64,000 bases of DNA from Cupriavidus necator N-1 (GCF_000219215.1 NC_015723.1:806001-870000), one strand, 5' to 3'. Positions 35,202-44,733 are shown, numbered from the stretch's first letter. Numbers and translations: made by a program. Notes: generated by a model from the letters alone, not told the origin.

Positions 35202-36419
35202 CTATCGCAGGATCAGCCGCGAGCGGGCAAAGCCTGCGTGAGTGCGCAGCGCCTGCATCAACTGGTCTGACGGCACGCGGTCGAGGTCGGTGACCACATA
35301 GCCGGTGTGGCCGCGCGTCTGCAGGTGCTGGCCGGTGATATTCACGCTCTCCTGCGCCAGCAGCGTGTTCAGTGCCGCCAGGGCGCCCGGCGCATTGCCG
35401 TGCACGTTGAGCAGTCGCGCCGGCGCGTGCAGCGGGCCGGGATCGACCTCGGGGAAATTGACGGCGCCGATGGTGCCGCCGGTGGCCAGGAAGTGCGCCA
35501 GCTTGGCCGCCACTTCGGTGCCGATATTCTCCTGCGCCTCTTCGGTGCTGCCGCCCACGTGCGGGGTCAGCAGTACGTTGGGCAGGTTCTGCAGTTCGCT
35601 GACGAAGGGGTCGTTGTTGGTCTTCGGCTCCTCCGGGAACACGTCGATGGCCGCACCGCCCAGGCGCTTCTCGCGCAGCGCCGCGGCCAGCGCGGCGATG
35701 TCCACCACGCTGCCGCGCGAGGCATTGATCAGGATCGCGCCCGGCTTGCAGGCGGCCAGGATGCGCGCATCGATCATATTGCGCGTGCGCGGCGTGGCTG
35801 GCACATGCAGGGTCACCACTTCGGCCTGCGACACCGCTTCTTCCAGCGATCCCGCAGCGCGCGCAGAGCCGTGCGAGAGCCGCGCCAGCACGTCGTAGTA
35901 CACCACGCGCATGCCCATCGATTCGGCCAGCACGCCCACCTGCGAGCCGATATTGCCGTAGCCGACGATGGCAATGGTCTTGCCGCGCGCCTCGAACGCG
36001 CCGGCGGCGCCCTTGGCCCACTTGCCGGCGTGTGCCAGGGTGTTCTTCTCCGGGATCCGGCGCAGCAGCATCACCGCTTCGGACACCACCAGTTCGGCCA
36101 CCGAGCGGGTGTTGGAGAAGGGCGCGTTGAACACCGGGATGCCGGCGGCGGTGGCGGCTTCCAGGTCCACCTGCGAGGTGCCGATGCAAAAGCAGCCAAC
36201 CGAGAGCAGCCCGGGCGCGCTGCGGATGTCGTCGGCGCGCAGGTGGGTGGCAGAGCGGATGCCGACCACGTCGTGGCTGGCCAGCACCTGGCGCAGTTCG
36301 GCACCGGCCAGGGCGCCGGTGCGGCGCTCGACCTGCAGGCCGGCTTCAGTCAGCCGGGCGTTGGCGCTCTGGTGGATGTTCTCGAGCAGGATCGCAGTGG
36401 TCACGTTCGTTTTCCGCAT
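35202..36419 (-). CDS. serA: D-3-phosphoglycerate dehydrogenase
   Basis: The 405-residue protein matches E. coli SerA closely along its length: GCFCIGTSQVDL, IPVFNAPFSNTRSVAELV, the NAD loop VGYGNIGSQVG, the catalytic arginine in NASRGSVVD and the histidine in TPHVGGSTEEAQ. A C-terminal ACT domain (about 335-405) is the serine-sensing part. It oxidises 3-phosphoglycerate in serine synthesis. The ATG at 36419 is chosen by alignment with the family; no clear ribosome site precedes it. It stands alone. Confidence 0.95.
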   Translation of the reverse strand: MRKTNVTTAILLENIHQSANARLTEAGLQVERRTGALAGAELRQVLASHDVVGIRSATHLRADDIRSAPGLLSVGCFCIGTSQVDLEAATAAGIPVFNAPFSNTRSVAELVVSEAVMLLRRIPEKNTLAHAGKWAKGAAGAFEARGKTIAIVGYGNIGSQVGVLAESMGMRVVYYDVLARLSHGSARAAGSLEEAVSQAEVVTLHVPATPRTRNMIDARILAACKPGAILINASRGSVVDIAALAAALREKRLGGAAIDVFPEEPKTNNDPFVSELQNLPNVLLTPHVGGSTEEAQENIGTEVAAKLAHFLATGGTIGAVNFPEVDPGPLHAPARLLNVHGNAPGALAALNTLLAQESVNITGQHLQTRGHTGYVVTDLDRVPSDQLMQALRTHAGFARSRLILR

Positions 36420-36529
36420 GGAGGGTTGGCGGCGGTTGCCGCATCGCCACCATTCTGCGCGCAAAAAGGCCCGTGGGCCGGGGAGCCCCTGCTGCCGGCA
36501 ATGGCACCGGCTGCCTCGCCGGCCTCGCT

Positions 36530-37063
36530 TCAGCGCGAGTGGCGCGAGTCGCCGCCGAGCGGGTCGACGATGATCATGGTCTGGCGCAGCACGCCGGCGT
36601 CATCGAAGTAGCAACTGAAATGCGCGGTCTGCAAGCCAGTCTTGTACATGCGCCAGGACCAGGCTTCACGCTTCATCAGGGGGTAGTACTGGATGGGCTC
36701 GCGCGGCAGGCCAAAGCGCTCCTGCACATCCTTCTTGGTCCAGGTCCCGACCTGGGCGCGGTAGATCTCCGTCTCGGTCAGCATCTGGCGATAGTCGGTG
36801 AGCTTGCCGCCGGCGTCGAAATCAGCGGCATAGACCTCATGGCCGAGGGGCTGGCGCGACCAGATCCAGCGGGTGGTGCCGTCGGCGAGGCGGTAGGTCT
36901 CGGTGGGGGATCCGAATGTACTGCGTACGGCACTTTCAGGGCTGCCGATCATTTGCTTGCCGGTCTGTTCCGGCTGCAAGGTCGCACAGGCCCCAAGCGA
37001 GCCGAGCACGACAGCGGCAACGCACAGTTTGCCGATATACCGGAATGGCGTGCGGGATTGCAT
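36530..37063 (-). CDS. outer-membrane-type lipoprotein of unknown role
   Basis: The 177-residue protein has a lipoprotein signal with lipobox LGSLGAC, cutting before cysteine 26. The remainder has two SmpA/BamE-like halves, each starting with a short motif around GxPxxxYR (FGSPTETYRLADGTTRWIW and RFGLPREPIQYYPLMKREAW). These suggest a small periplasmic fold near the outer membrane. AGGAG precedes the ATG at 37063. No function can be assigned. Confidence 0.8.
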   Translation of the reverse strand: MQSRTPFRYIGKLCVAAVVLGSLGACATLQPEQTGKQMIGSPESAVRSTFGSPTETYRLADGTTRWIWSRQPLGHEVYAADFDAGGKLTDYRQMLTETEIYRAQVGTWTKKDVQERFGLPREPIQYYPLMKREAWSWRMYKTGLQTAHFSCYFDDAGVLRQTMIIVDPLGGDSRHSR

Positions 37064-37191
37064 GGCGCTCTCCTGCAGGCGAGATGCCCGCATCTCGCCA
37101 TTCTCCGTCCGTCAGGCCGGCCCGTGCAACACCGGCTGGCGCCAGGCGGCGCCAGCCTGGACCGGCCGCTCGGTGCGGGGCCGGCGCTGGC

Positions 37192-37386
37192 TCAGCAGCG
37201 GCCTTTCTTGGCCTGGCCCGGCGGGCAGAAGGACTCGTTGCCGTACGTGTCGACACGGCAGTTGCCCTTCTTTGCCTGCCCCGGCGGGCAGCCCTGGTGG
37301 CCGCTGCCGTAGTCGTCGTAGGGGGCTACCACGCAGCCGCCTAGCAGTGCGCTGCAGGCGACCAGAAGGGCCAGAGCGGATTTCAT
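37192..37386 (-). CDS. small lipoprotein with repeated CPPGQAKKG motif
   Basis: The 64-residue protein has a lipobox, LLGGC, and a mature part of about 46 residues that contains the motif CPPGQAKKG twice, each followed within two residues by a cysteine (GNC, GRC). AAGGAG lies 6 bases before the ATG. The repeat with even cysteines and lysines may form two small disulfide loops. Role unknown; similar short proteins are found in Burkholderiales and are usually left as hypothetical. Confidence 0.8.
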   Translation of the reverse strand: MKSALALLVACSALLGGCVVAPYDDYGSGHQGCPPGQAKKGNCRVDTYGNESFCPPGQAKKGRC

Positions 37387-37494
37387 CGCATTCTCCTTGT
37401 TGTGGGGGATTCCGTTTGCGACAGGAGAATAGATGGTGGCAGCGCCTTTGTCTGTAAGGAATAGTGAACGTTGTCCGCTCAGCGTGAATGCCGG

Positions 37495-38163
37495 CTACTT
37501 GCCCGCGGCGTCGGCGGGGCGCTTCCCGGCTGGCCTGGGCCGGCGCACCGCGCGGATCTTGCCGCTGTTGCCGCCGCCGCAGAAGAACTGGTCGCCACCG
37601 TCGGACTCCAGCCCCGACACGCCCGCGCCGGCCGGCATGGTGACCGATTCCAGCACCGCGCCCGATTGCGGGTCGATGTGCCGCAGCTCGCTCTGGTCGC
37701 CTTCCCAGGTGCCGTGCCAGAGCTCGGCATCGACCCAGGTGACGCCGGTGACAAAGCGGTCGGACGTGATGGTGCGCAGGATCGCCCCCGTCTGCGGATC
37801 GACCTGGTGGATCTTCCGCTCCCGGTACTGGCCCACCCACAACGTGCCTTCGGCCCAGGCAAGCCCCGAGTCGCCGCCGCCGCCCGGAGCAGGGATCGTG
37901 GCCAGCACGCGGCCGCTTTGCGGATCGATCTTCTGGATGCGGTCTTCGGCAATCTGGTACAGGTGCTGGCCGTCGAAAGCCGTTCCGGCATGGGCGGCGA
38001 CATCGAGCGAGCGCAAGGTCCTGCCGGTGAGCGGGTCCAGGGCATTGAGCTTGTCTCCGCTGGCAAACCAGACCCGCTGGCCGTCATAGCTGACACCATG
38101 GACGTTCTCGACCCCGGGGAAGGGACCATACTCGCGAAGCACTTCGGCTTGTGATCGTTTCAT
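37495..38163 (-). CDS. beta-propeller protein of the SMP-30/glutaminyl cyclotransferase-like type
   Basis: The 222-residue protein is built from about five blade-like repeats of the form IDPQSGRVLATI, VDPQTGAILRTI and IDPQSGAVLESV, each followed by a variable loop. There is no signal peptide, so it should be cytoplasmic. The repeats resemble YncE/Vgb-like propellers, which may bind metals or small ligands. It lies just upstream in coordinates of a regulator gene on the same strand (31 bases), so the two may form a unit. No enzyme residues can be named with confidence. Confidence 0.7.
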   Translation of the reverse strand: MKRSQAEVLREYGPFPGVENVHGVSYDGQRVWFASGDKLNALDPLTGRTLRSLDVAAHAGTAFDGQHLYQIAEDRIQKIDPQSGRVLATIPAPGGGGDSGLAWAEGTLWVGQYRERKIHQVDPQTGAILRTITSDRFVTGVTWVDAELWHGTWEGDQSELRHIDPQSGAVLESVTMPAGAGVSGLESDGGDQFFCGGGNSGKIRAVRRPRPAGKRPADAAGK

Positions 38164-38197
38164 GCTGTCATCCTGGTGGCTTGGGGATGGCTACATG

Positions 38198-39418
38198 CTA
38201 GTCAATCGGCAGCGGCGAGGGGAGTAACAAGGCCGTCGTGAATCCCGGCACCGGCGGCGTCATCCAGCGGCGCGCGCGCCCGTGGCCAAGGGACTGGATC
38301 TTGCCCGCGGCCGCCAGCGTTTCCAGTGCCCGTTGCACCGAGCGCTGGCTGGCACCCAGCGCCAGCGCGAGGGCAGAGCTGGACCATGACTCGCCATCGG
38401 CCAGCAAGGCGAGCACCGCCGCGTGCTTCTCTTCCACCGGCCGCGCCAGCACCACCACCTCGCGCGCGCGGTCCGGCACCAGCGCGAAGCCGCGCCCGGT
38501 TGCGGTGACGCCGGCAAATGCGCCAAGCACCGCGCGCAGCCGCCCGATCTCGACACGCAGCCGCGCGCGGTGCGAAGCATCGGCATGCCTGGTGCGGAAG
38601 GCGTGCGCAATCAGCGTGTCCCGGGGCACGTCGGCGGGCCAGGCTTCGGCCAGCGCGCGCGCCAGCGTGAACAACACCGGCCGCCTGGCGAGCGAGACCG
38701 TGGTGCCAGCGCAGCGCACGGCATAGCGACACGCATCCACGACCAGCGCTTTCGACGCCAGCAGCGCTTCGACTTCCTCGAGCAGCAGCGGCCGTTCCTC
38801 GCCGCGCGCGATGCGGCGTGCCGCGGGGCTGTGCAGCGCCTGGGCCGCGCTTTCGACCTCGGCGCGCAAGGATGGGATGCCGGCGCGCTGCGCCGCGCGC
38901 GCGGCCTGTGCCAGTGCGGTGCGCGCCGGCCGGGTCTGCACGCGCCGTATCGCAATGCCCGCCACGATCAGGGCATGGGTTGTGCGCAACGCGGGCGGGA
39001 AGGGGGCGGGGTCAAGCCCGGCAAGCGCCTGCTCGGCTTCGTCGATGCGGCCGATCAGCAGCAGCCGGCGGATCGCCAGATAGCGCGCATGGGCGGCGTT
39101 GACCCAGTCGCCGTGCGCTTCAAGGGTGGCGCGCGCGCTGTCCAGCGTCTTTGCGGGCCAGCCCAGGTCACGCGAGACAAAGGCGATCTCCGTTTCGGCC
39201 ACCACGCACCTGGCGCGCGCTACGGCTTCGCGCGGACCGAAGGCGCGCGCCGCGCTGCGCAACAGTGCCCGGGCGCGGATGAAGTCGCCAAGCTGCGCCA
39301 TGGCGATGCCGCGCAGCGCCAGCGCCGGCGGATCATCGCGCAGCGCAACCCGGTTCAGCGCGCCAAGCGGATCACCCGCGGCGAGCGCGAGCGCCGCGGC
39401 GGCAATGCGTGAGTCCAT
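38198..39418 (-). CDS. predicted transcription regulator with N-terminal helical repeats and C-terminal HTH
   Basis: The 406-residue protein is alanine-rich. Residues 1-200 form TPR-like helical pairs. The middle (about 215-330) resembles an OmpR-type winged helix (ADASHRARLRVEIGRLRAVLG and TGRGFALVPDR). The end (about 330-385) looks like a second small HTH (SSSALALALGASQRSVQRALETLAAAGKI). It faces the DUF899 gene across about 98 bases, and the propeller gene follows it. It may control both, but this rests only on position. Confidence 0.65.
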   Translation of the reverse strand: MDSRIAAAALALAAGDPLGALNRVALRDDPPALALRGIAMAQLGDFIRARALLRSAARAFGPREAVARARCVVAETEIAFVSRDLGWPAKTLDSARATLEAHGDWVNAAHARYLAIRRLLLIGRIDEAEQALAGLDPAPFPPALRTTHALIVAGIAIRRVQTRPARTALAQAARAAQRAGIPSLRAEVESAAQALHSPAARRIARGEERPLLLEEVEALLASKALVVDACRYAVRCAGTTVSLARRPVLFTLARALAEAWPADVPRDTLIAHAFRTRHADASHRARLRVEIGRLRAVLGAFAGVTATGRGFALVPDRAREVVVLARPVEEKHAAVLALLADGESWSSSALALALGASQRSVQRALETLAAAGKIQSLGHGRARRWMTPPVPGFTTALLLPSPLPID

Positions 39419-39516
39419 CCGAATCCCGCCAGAAATCCCGCCACACTTGTCACTCCCACCGTTGGAAGCCGGCGCCTAATCTAGCACACGAACACCAACC
39501 AACGGAGGGATGCGCG

Positions 39517-40293
39517 ATGACCACACACAGCACCGGAACCCGTGAAGCATGGCTGGCCGCGCGGCGTAAACTGCTCGAGGCCGAGAAGGATCTCACCCGA
39601 CGCAGCGATGAACTGGCACGGCAGCGCCAGGCGTTGCCGTGGGTTCGAATCGACAAGCCCTACCGGTTCGAGACCGCGGCCGGCAGCGCCTCGCTGGCAG
39701 ACTTGTTCCAGGGACGTTCGCAACTGCTGGTCTACCACTTCATGTTCGGCCCGGACTACCAGGCCGGGTGCCCGTCCTGCTCCGCGATTGCGGACGGGTT
39801 TGACGGCTTTGCCGTCCATCTGGCGCATCACGATGTCACGCTGGCCGCGGTGTCGCGGGCACCGTTGGCGAAATTGCTGGCGTACCAGCGGCGCATGGGC
39901 TGGACCTTCCCGTGGGCGTCTTCGCAGGGCAGCGACTTCAACACGGACTTCAACGTCTGGTTCAGCGAAGCGCAACAACGCCAGGGCGATATCGACTACA
40001 ACTACCGGCGCGAGGCGGCATTCGCCTGGCGCCCCGAGTTGGAGGCCGGCGGCGCTGCGGCCGAGGCCCGCTTTGCTGCCATGTGCGGCACCGATGCCGC
40101 GACGTACCAGCGCGACCGGCCGGGCATGAGCGCCTTCGCACTGGAAGATGGCGTTGTGTACCACACCTATTCCACCTACGCGCGCGGGCTGGATGGCCTG
40201 TGGGGCATGTACCAGTGGCTGGATCGCGCGCCGCGCGGACGCAACGAGGCCGGGGTCTGGTGGCGCCGCCACGATGAGTACGAGCCGGGCTGA
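39517..40293 (+). CDS. DUF899 family thioredoxin-like protein
   Basis: The 258-residue protein has the DUF899 layout, beginning REAWLAARRKLLEAEKDLTRR, with the thioredoxin-fold segment LLVYHFMFGPDYQAGCPSCSAIADGF. Its CPSC resembles a redox active site. The family is sometimes linked to copper or silver handling but has no proven reaction. GGAGGG lies before the ATG at 39517. The next gene, a DUF2182 membrane protein, starts 8 bases after its stop, so they are one operon. Confidence 0.85.
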   Translation: MTTHSTGTREAWLAARRKLLEAEKDLTRRSDELARQRQALPWVRIDKPYRFETAAGSASLADLFQGRSQLLVYHFMFGPDYQAGCPSCSAIADGFDGFAVHLAHHDVTLAAVSRAPLAKLLAYQRRMGWTFPWASSQGSDFNTDFNVWFSEAQQRQGDIDYNYRREAAFAWRPELEAGGAAAEARFAAMCGTDAATYQRDRPGMSAFALEDGVVYHTYSTYARGLDGLWGMYQWLDRAPRGRNEAGVWWRRHDEYEPG

Positions 40294-40301
40294 GGCAGGT
40301 C

Positions 40302-41138
40302 GTGTCCAGCGTACTCACCGCGCACAGGCCGGCGCGCTCACGCAGCGCCGGCCCGCGCCTTGCCTTCTTTGGCATCCTTGCCGTGCTATTCATCGCCGGC
40401 GTGGCGGCGACACTCGCCTGGCATGCGTCCATGCCCGCAATGGGCGCGATGCCGATGCCAGGCGGCTGGACCATGTCAATGGCGTGGATGCGGATGTGCG
40501 GCCAGACCTGGGGCCGCACGGCAATGGCCTTCCTCGGCATGTGGATCGCCATGATGGTGCCGATGATGCTGCCCTCGCTGGCACCGATGCTGTGGCGCTA
40601 CCGCCAGGCGCTGGCGGCGGCAGGGCAGGTGCGCCCGGGCATGTCGACGGTATTGGCGGGCGCCGGCTACTTCTTCGTGTGGGGCATGGTGGGCCTCGCC
40701 GTTTTCCCGGTTGGCGCTGCGCTGGCAGCAATCGCCACGCAGGCGCAGGGCCTGGCGCGCGCGGCGCCGCTCGCTGCTGCGGTGGTCTTGATGATGGCAG
40801 GCGTGCTGCAGTTCGCCGCGTGGAAAGCACGGCAGCTTGCCTACTGCACCAGCGCAGCGGGCCGCACGCGCGCACTGCCGGCGGATGCCGGCTCGGCGTG
40901 GCGCCATGGCCTGCGGCTGGGCCTGCACTGCATCCGGTGCTGTGCGGGCCTGACCGCGGCATGGCTCGTCATGGGCGTGATGGACCTGCGCGTGATGGCA
41001 GCGGTGACATTGGCGATGACGCTCGAACGATGGATGCCCGCGGGTGCGCGCGTGACCAGGCTTGCGGTACGGCTTACCGGGGCCGTCCTGGTCGGCGTGG
41101 GCGTGGCTACGCTGGTACAGGCAGGTTGGGGCGGATGA
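40302..41138 (+). CDS. DUF2182 integral membrane protein
   Basis: The 278-residue protein has about seven membrane spans and the methionine-rich segments MPAMGAMPMPGGWTMSMAWM and MWIAMMVPMMLPSLAPM, plus a late cysteine pair (HCIRCCAGL). Methionine and cysteine in spans suggest metal, perhaps copper, contact. DUF2182 proteins are often annotated as predicted metal-binding. The start is a GTG. It is convergent with the next LysR gene, 10 bases away. Confidence 0.82.
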   Translation: MSSVLTAHRPARSRSAGPRLAFFGILAVLFIAGVAATLAWHASMPAMGAMPMPGGWTMSMAWMRMCGQTWGRTAMAFLGMWIAMMVPMMLPSLAPMLWRYRQALAAAGQVRPGMSTVLAGAGYFFVWGMVGLAVFPVGAALAAIATQAQGLARAAPLAAAVVLMMAGVLQFAAWKARQLAYCTSAAGRTRALPADAGSAWRHGLRLGLHCIRCCAGLTAAWLVMGVMDLRVMAAVTLAMTLERWMPAGARVTRLAVRLTGAVLVGVGVATLVQAGWGG

Positions 41139-41148
41139 CGGGGTGGTG

Positions 41149-42015
41149 CTAGCCCAGCGCGACCGCGAACAGCGCCGCAATCAGCGGCCGCTCCTTGCGC
41201 ACCTCCAGGCAGCACAGCGAATAGTCGATCGACAGCAGCGGCTCGTCGACCGGCACCACCTGCAGGCCCGGCAGCGGGATGCATTCGATCTGCGTGACGA
41301 AGCTGATGCCCATGCCATTGGCCACCGCATGCAGGATGGCCTCGCGGCTGTTGATCTCCATCACGCAGTTCAGCGCTACGCCATGCTGTGCGCACGCGCG
41401 TTCAACCCGGAGCCGGGTCTTCGATCCCGGCTCGCGCACGATCACAGCTTCGCCGGCGACGTCTTGCACCGTGATCGAAGGGCGCGCGGCCAGCGGATGG
41501 CCGGCCGGCATCACGGCAACGATGCGCTCGCGGCGATAGGGCGTGATGTGCAGGCCCTCGACGGGATCGGGTTCCGCCAGGATGCCGACGTCGATGTCGA
41601 AATCCTGCAACCCGTGCAGCACCGATGCCTCTGAGCCGATGGTGACCGTCAGTTCCAGCGAAGCATGCGCGGTGCGGAAGCTTCGCGCCAGCCCCAGCGC
41701 GATCGGCGGCGACACCGCGCCCACGCGCACCAGCCCGGTCTTGAGCTTGTGCGCGCTGTGCAGGAACTGCATGGCCTCTTCTTCCTGCCCGAACAATCCC
41801 TGGGTGATGGCGTAGAGCCGCTCGCCGGTGTCAGTCAGGCGCACGGTGCGGCCCGCGCGCAGGAACAGCTCCACGCCGAAACGCGTCTCCAGCGCCTTGA
41901 CCTGGTCGGTCACGGTCGGCTGCCCAATATGCAGGTATTGCGCCGCGGCAGTGAAGCCGCCCGTCCGGGCGACCGCGTGGAAGCAGCGGATCGACTTGTA
42001 GTACTGGTGGAACAT
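41149..42015 (-). CDS. LysR-family regulator, likely for the adjacent phosphonate operon
   Basis: The 288-residue protein has the LysR HTH at residues about 5-60 (MFHQYYKSIRCFHAVARTGG; LHIGQPTVTDQVKALE) and a substrate-binding domain after 90. The ATG at 42015 gives the usual short lead before the HTH; an ATG at 42042 is possible, and neither has a strong ribosome site. It is divergent from the dehydrogenase/transporter/PhnY operon with 244 bases between, so it is the likely activator. Its ligand may be a phosphonate or its aldehyde. Confidence 0.87.
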   Translation of the reverse strand: MFHQYYKSIRCFHAVARTGGFTAAAQYLHIGQPTVTDQVKALETRFGVELFLRAGRTVRLTDTGERLYAITQGLFGQEEEAMQFLHSAHKLKTGLVRVGAVSPPIALGLARSFRTAHASLELTVTIGSEASVLHGLQDFDIDVGILAEPDPVEGLHITPYRRERIVAVMPAGHPLAARPSITVQDVAGEAVIVREPGSKTRLRVERACAQHGVALNCVMEINSREAILHAVANGMGISFVTQIECIPLPGLQVVPVDEPLLSIDYSLCCLEVRKERPLIAALFAVALG

Positions 42016-42259
42016 GGGGTCTCGATGGGGGCTGACCGCCATTCAGCGCGGCGTGTGCGGCGAGTCTCCCACAGACGCGTGCCGATGCGTACAGGGTTTC
42101 CCCGAGGCCGGCAGCGTCCCGGCGATCCATCGGTTTTGGCGCACCTCGCCGTCAAAGATGCGATTGGACCGGGGGGTTGGCGTCTCCCACACTTCAGGCA
42201 CCAGGGAACGCGGCACAAGCCGCCGTCCAGGCTACCCAGGAATGAAGTGAGGAGACCCC

Positions 42260-43351
42260 ATGATCCATGCCTACCACAACCCCGTGTCGATCCATTGCGG
42301 GGCTGGCAGTCTTGACCAGCTTCCGGCCTTGCTGCACGGCCGGCGCGTCGTCGTCGTGACCTTTCCCGAAGCGCGCGCGCTGGGACTGGTGGCGCGGCTT
42401 GAAGCCCTGCTGGGCGCAGACCTTGTCGGGATGATCGAAGACGTGCGGCCGAACCCGGATGTCGCCCAGTTGTCCGGCCTGTACGACCGCTTCTGGGAAC
42501 ATGCCGACGCCTGCGACGCCATCGTTGCAGTCGGCGGCGGCAGCGCCATCGATACCGCCAAGGCGCTGATGGTAGGGACCAGGACGGGGCGGTTCGATTC
42601 GCTGATCAGCCTGCTGGCAGCGGGAAAGCCGTTCACGCCGGCGCAGGTCAAGCCGCTGATCGCGGTGCCGACCACGGCCGGCACGGGCAGCGAAGTGACG
42701 CCCTGGGCGACTATCTGGGACGCCGCGAAGCAGAAGAAGTACTCGCTTCACCTGGAGGCAACCTGGCCCGAAGCGGCCATCGTGGACGCGGAGCTGATGA
42801 TGTCCGTGCCGCGGGGCACCACGATCTCCACCGGGCTTGATGCCCTGTCGCACGCGCTGGAATCGATCTGGAACGTCAACGCCAACCCGATTTCCGACAC
42901 CTTCGCGATTTCGGCGGTGGAGGACATCTTCGACACCTTGCCGGAACTGGTGCGCAACCTGGACGACATTGCCTTGCGTGAGCGCATGGCGCTGGCCGCC
43001 CTCAAGGCCGGACTGGCGTTCTCCAATACCAAGACGGCCCTTGCGCACTCCATCTCCTACGAAATGACGCTGCGCCATGGCCTGCCGCACGGCATCGCGT
43101 GCTCGTTCACGCTGCCGATGGTGCTGGAAAAAGCCTGGGCACGCCGCCCCGACCGCGACCGCACGCTGCAACGCTTGTTCGGGCCGGTGCTGGACCACGG
43201 GCAGCAACGGCTGCGCGCCTTCCTGCAGGGCCTGGGCGTGAAGACCGAGTTTGCCGACTACGGCGTCACCGACGACGAGGCCGGCGCCATGATCACACGT
43301 GCGCTGGACGGCGCCCGGGGCAAGAACTTTATCGGCGCCGTGTCTGCCTAG
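42260..43351 (+). CDS. iron-containing alcohol dehydrogenase, probable phosphonoacetaldehyde reductase / hydroxyethylphosphonate dehydrogenase
   Basis: The 363-residue protein has the NAD loop GGGSAIDTAK (92-101), the TTAGTGSEVTP motif (138-148) and metal ligands D194, H198, H263 and H277, as in the iron-dependent alcohol dehydrogenases. The start AYHNPVSIHCGAGSL and the ESIWNVNANPISD run are like those in proteins annotated as phosphonoacetaldehyde reductase. Since phosphonoacetaldehyde dehydrogenase follows in the same operon, it probably oxidises 2-hydroxyethylphosphonate to phosphonoacetaldehyde. GAGGAG precedes the ATG. The direction and substrate are inferred. Confidence 0.8.
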   Translation: MIHAYHNPVSIHCGAGSLDQLPALLHGRRVVVVTFPEARALGLVARLEALLGADLVGMIEDVRPNPDVAQLSGLYDRFWEHADACDAIVAVGGGSAIDTAKALMVGTRTGRFDSLISLLAAGKPFTPAQVKPLIAVPTTAGTGSEVTPWATIWDAAKQKKYSLHLEATWPEAAIVDAELMMSVPRGTTISTGLDALSHALESIWNVNANPISDTFAISAVEDIFDTLPELVRNLDDIALRERMALAALKAGLAFSNTKTALAHSISYEMTLRHGLPHGIACSFTLPMVLEKAWARRPDRDRTLQRLFGPVLDHGQQRLRAFLQGLGVKTEFADYGVTDDEAGAMITRALDGARGKNFIGAVSA

Positions 43352-43428
43352 CGGCACGACCCCGGCCGACGGTACCGCCGGCCAACACGAGCCCGCAATA
43401 CGGGCCGACAATACAAGAGGAGACAAAA

Positions 43429-44733
43429 ATGGAAACTGCCGATCGCATCCAGGCAGGGGCGTTCGTCGCCCCGGCCGAGCTATCGTTCCGGCGAGCACAG
43501 TGGCGTATGCTGCTGGCCGCGATGTTCTGCTACTTCTTCTTCTACACGGGGCGGCAGACCTTTGGCTTCGCCATTCCCGGCATCCAGCAGGAATTCGGGC
43601 TTTCCAAGGAGACGCTGGGATGGGCCTCGACCTGCCTGCTGTGGTGCTACGCCATCGGGCAGGCCATCAACGGCAACCTGGGCGACAAGTTCGGCGGCCG
43701 CCGCGTGATGACCGCCGGCGCGATCCTGTCGTGCGCGGCCAACTGGGTGGTCAGCTTTGCCGTGGGCTTCAAGACCCTGGCGATTCCATGGGGCATCAAC
43801 GGCTACTTCCAGGCGCTCGGCTGGGCGCCCGGCAGCCGGCTGCTGTCGAACTGGTGGGGCGCCGGCGAACGCGGCAAGGTCTACGGCTTCTATGTGTTCG
43901 CGGCTGGCTGCGCTTCGGTACTGTCGTTCGTCACCTCGATCGTGGTTGTGAATATCCTGCACCTGGACTGGCGCTGGATCTTCCGCCTGCCGGTGCTGCT
44001 GATGCTGGTGGGTGGCATCACCTTCTTCCTGATCGTGCGCGAGCGTCCGGAAGACCTGGGCTTCAGGTCGCCCGACACCGGCGCCGCCAAGGCCGACGAT
44101 GCGGACAAGGCCGCGGCGGTCGAAACCGACGCCAATGAAAGCTCCTGGTCACGCTACAAGGCCGTGCTGTGCAACCCGCGCCTGCTGATCGCGGGCCTGT
44201 CGATCGGCTTCCAGAACGCCGCGCGCTATGGCCTGATCGTCTGGGTACCGGTCCACTTCCTGGGCAAGAACTGGAAGAGCGCCGAGACGCTGATCGACCC
44301 GGCGTGGATCTCGGTGGCACTGCCGGTAGGCATGGCGTTCGGCGCGCTGAGCAACGGCTGGATTTCCGACCGCCTGTTCGGCTCCAGCCGCAGCAAGGCC
44401 ATCATGCTGTACATGGTGCTGGGTGCGGTGGCGTCAATGGTCATGTACAAGCTGCCCACGGGCATGGGCGCCATCGTCGCGCTATTCCTTGCCGGCTTCT
44501 TCGTCTACGGCCCCGCGTCGTCGTTCTGGGCGCTGTGCCCGGACCTGGTTGGCGCCAAGCGGGCCGGCACCGCTACCGGCATCCTCAATTTCTTCTCCTA
44601 CCTGCTCGCCGGCCTGGGCGAACCCCTGATCGGCCGCATGCTGGATCACTCGGGCAATACCTCGCTGGTGTTCCCGATCGTGGCAACCAGCTGCATCATC
44701 AGCGCCGTGATCGCGGCCTTCATTCGCCGCTGA
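43429..44733 (+). CDS. MFS transporter of the organophosphate:phosphate antiporter type, probable phosphonate uptake
   Basis: The 434-residue protein has twelve membrane spans and resembles GlpT/UhpC: YFFFYTGRQTFGFAIPGIQQEFGLSKETLGW at the start, NGNLGDKFGGRR in the first loop and NGWISDRLFGSSRSKA in the later loop. Family members exchange organophosphates for phosphate or use protons. Here the substrate is probably a phosphonate. AGAGGAG lies before the ATG at 43429; an open frame continues upstream but runs into the dehydrogenase gene. Confidence 0.85.
   Translation: METADRIQAGAFVAPAELSFRRAQWRMLLAAMFCYFFFYTGRQTFGFAIPGIQQEFGLSKETLGWASTCLLWCYAIGQAINGNLGDKFGGRRVMTAGAILSCAANWVVSFAVGFKTLAIPWGINGYFQALGWAPGSRLLSNWWGAGERGKVYGFYVFAAGCASVLSFVTSIVVVNILHLDWRWIFRLPVLLMLVGGITFFLIVRERPEDLGFRSPDTGAAKADDADKAAAVETDANESSWSRYKAVLCNPRLLIAGLSIGFQNAARYGLIVWVPVHFLGKNWKSAETLIDPAWISVALPVGMAFGALSNGWISDRLFGSSRSKAIMLYMVLGAVASMVMYKLPTGMGAIVALFLAGFFVYGPASSFWALCPDLVGAKRAGTATGILNFFSYLLAGLGEPLIGRMLDHSGNTSLVFPIVATSCIISAVIAAFIRR

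Noticed and set aside
42064..42191. A repeated GTCTCCCACA in the phosphonate promoter region
   Set aside because: Two 10-base direct copies 118 bases apart in GC-rich DNA may be chance; there is no symmetry typical of a LysR site.
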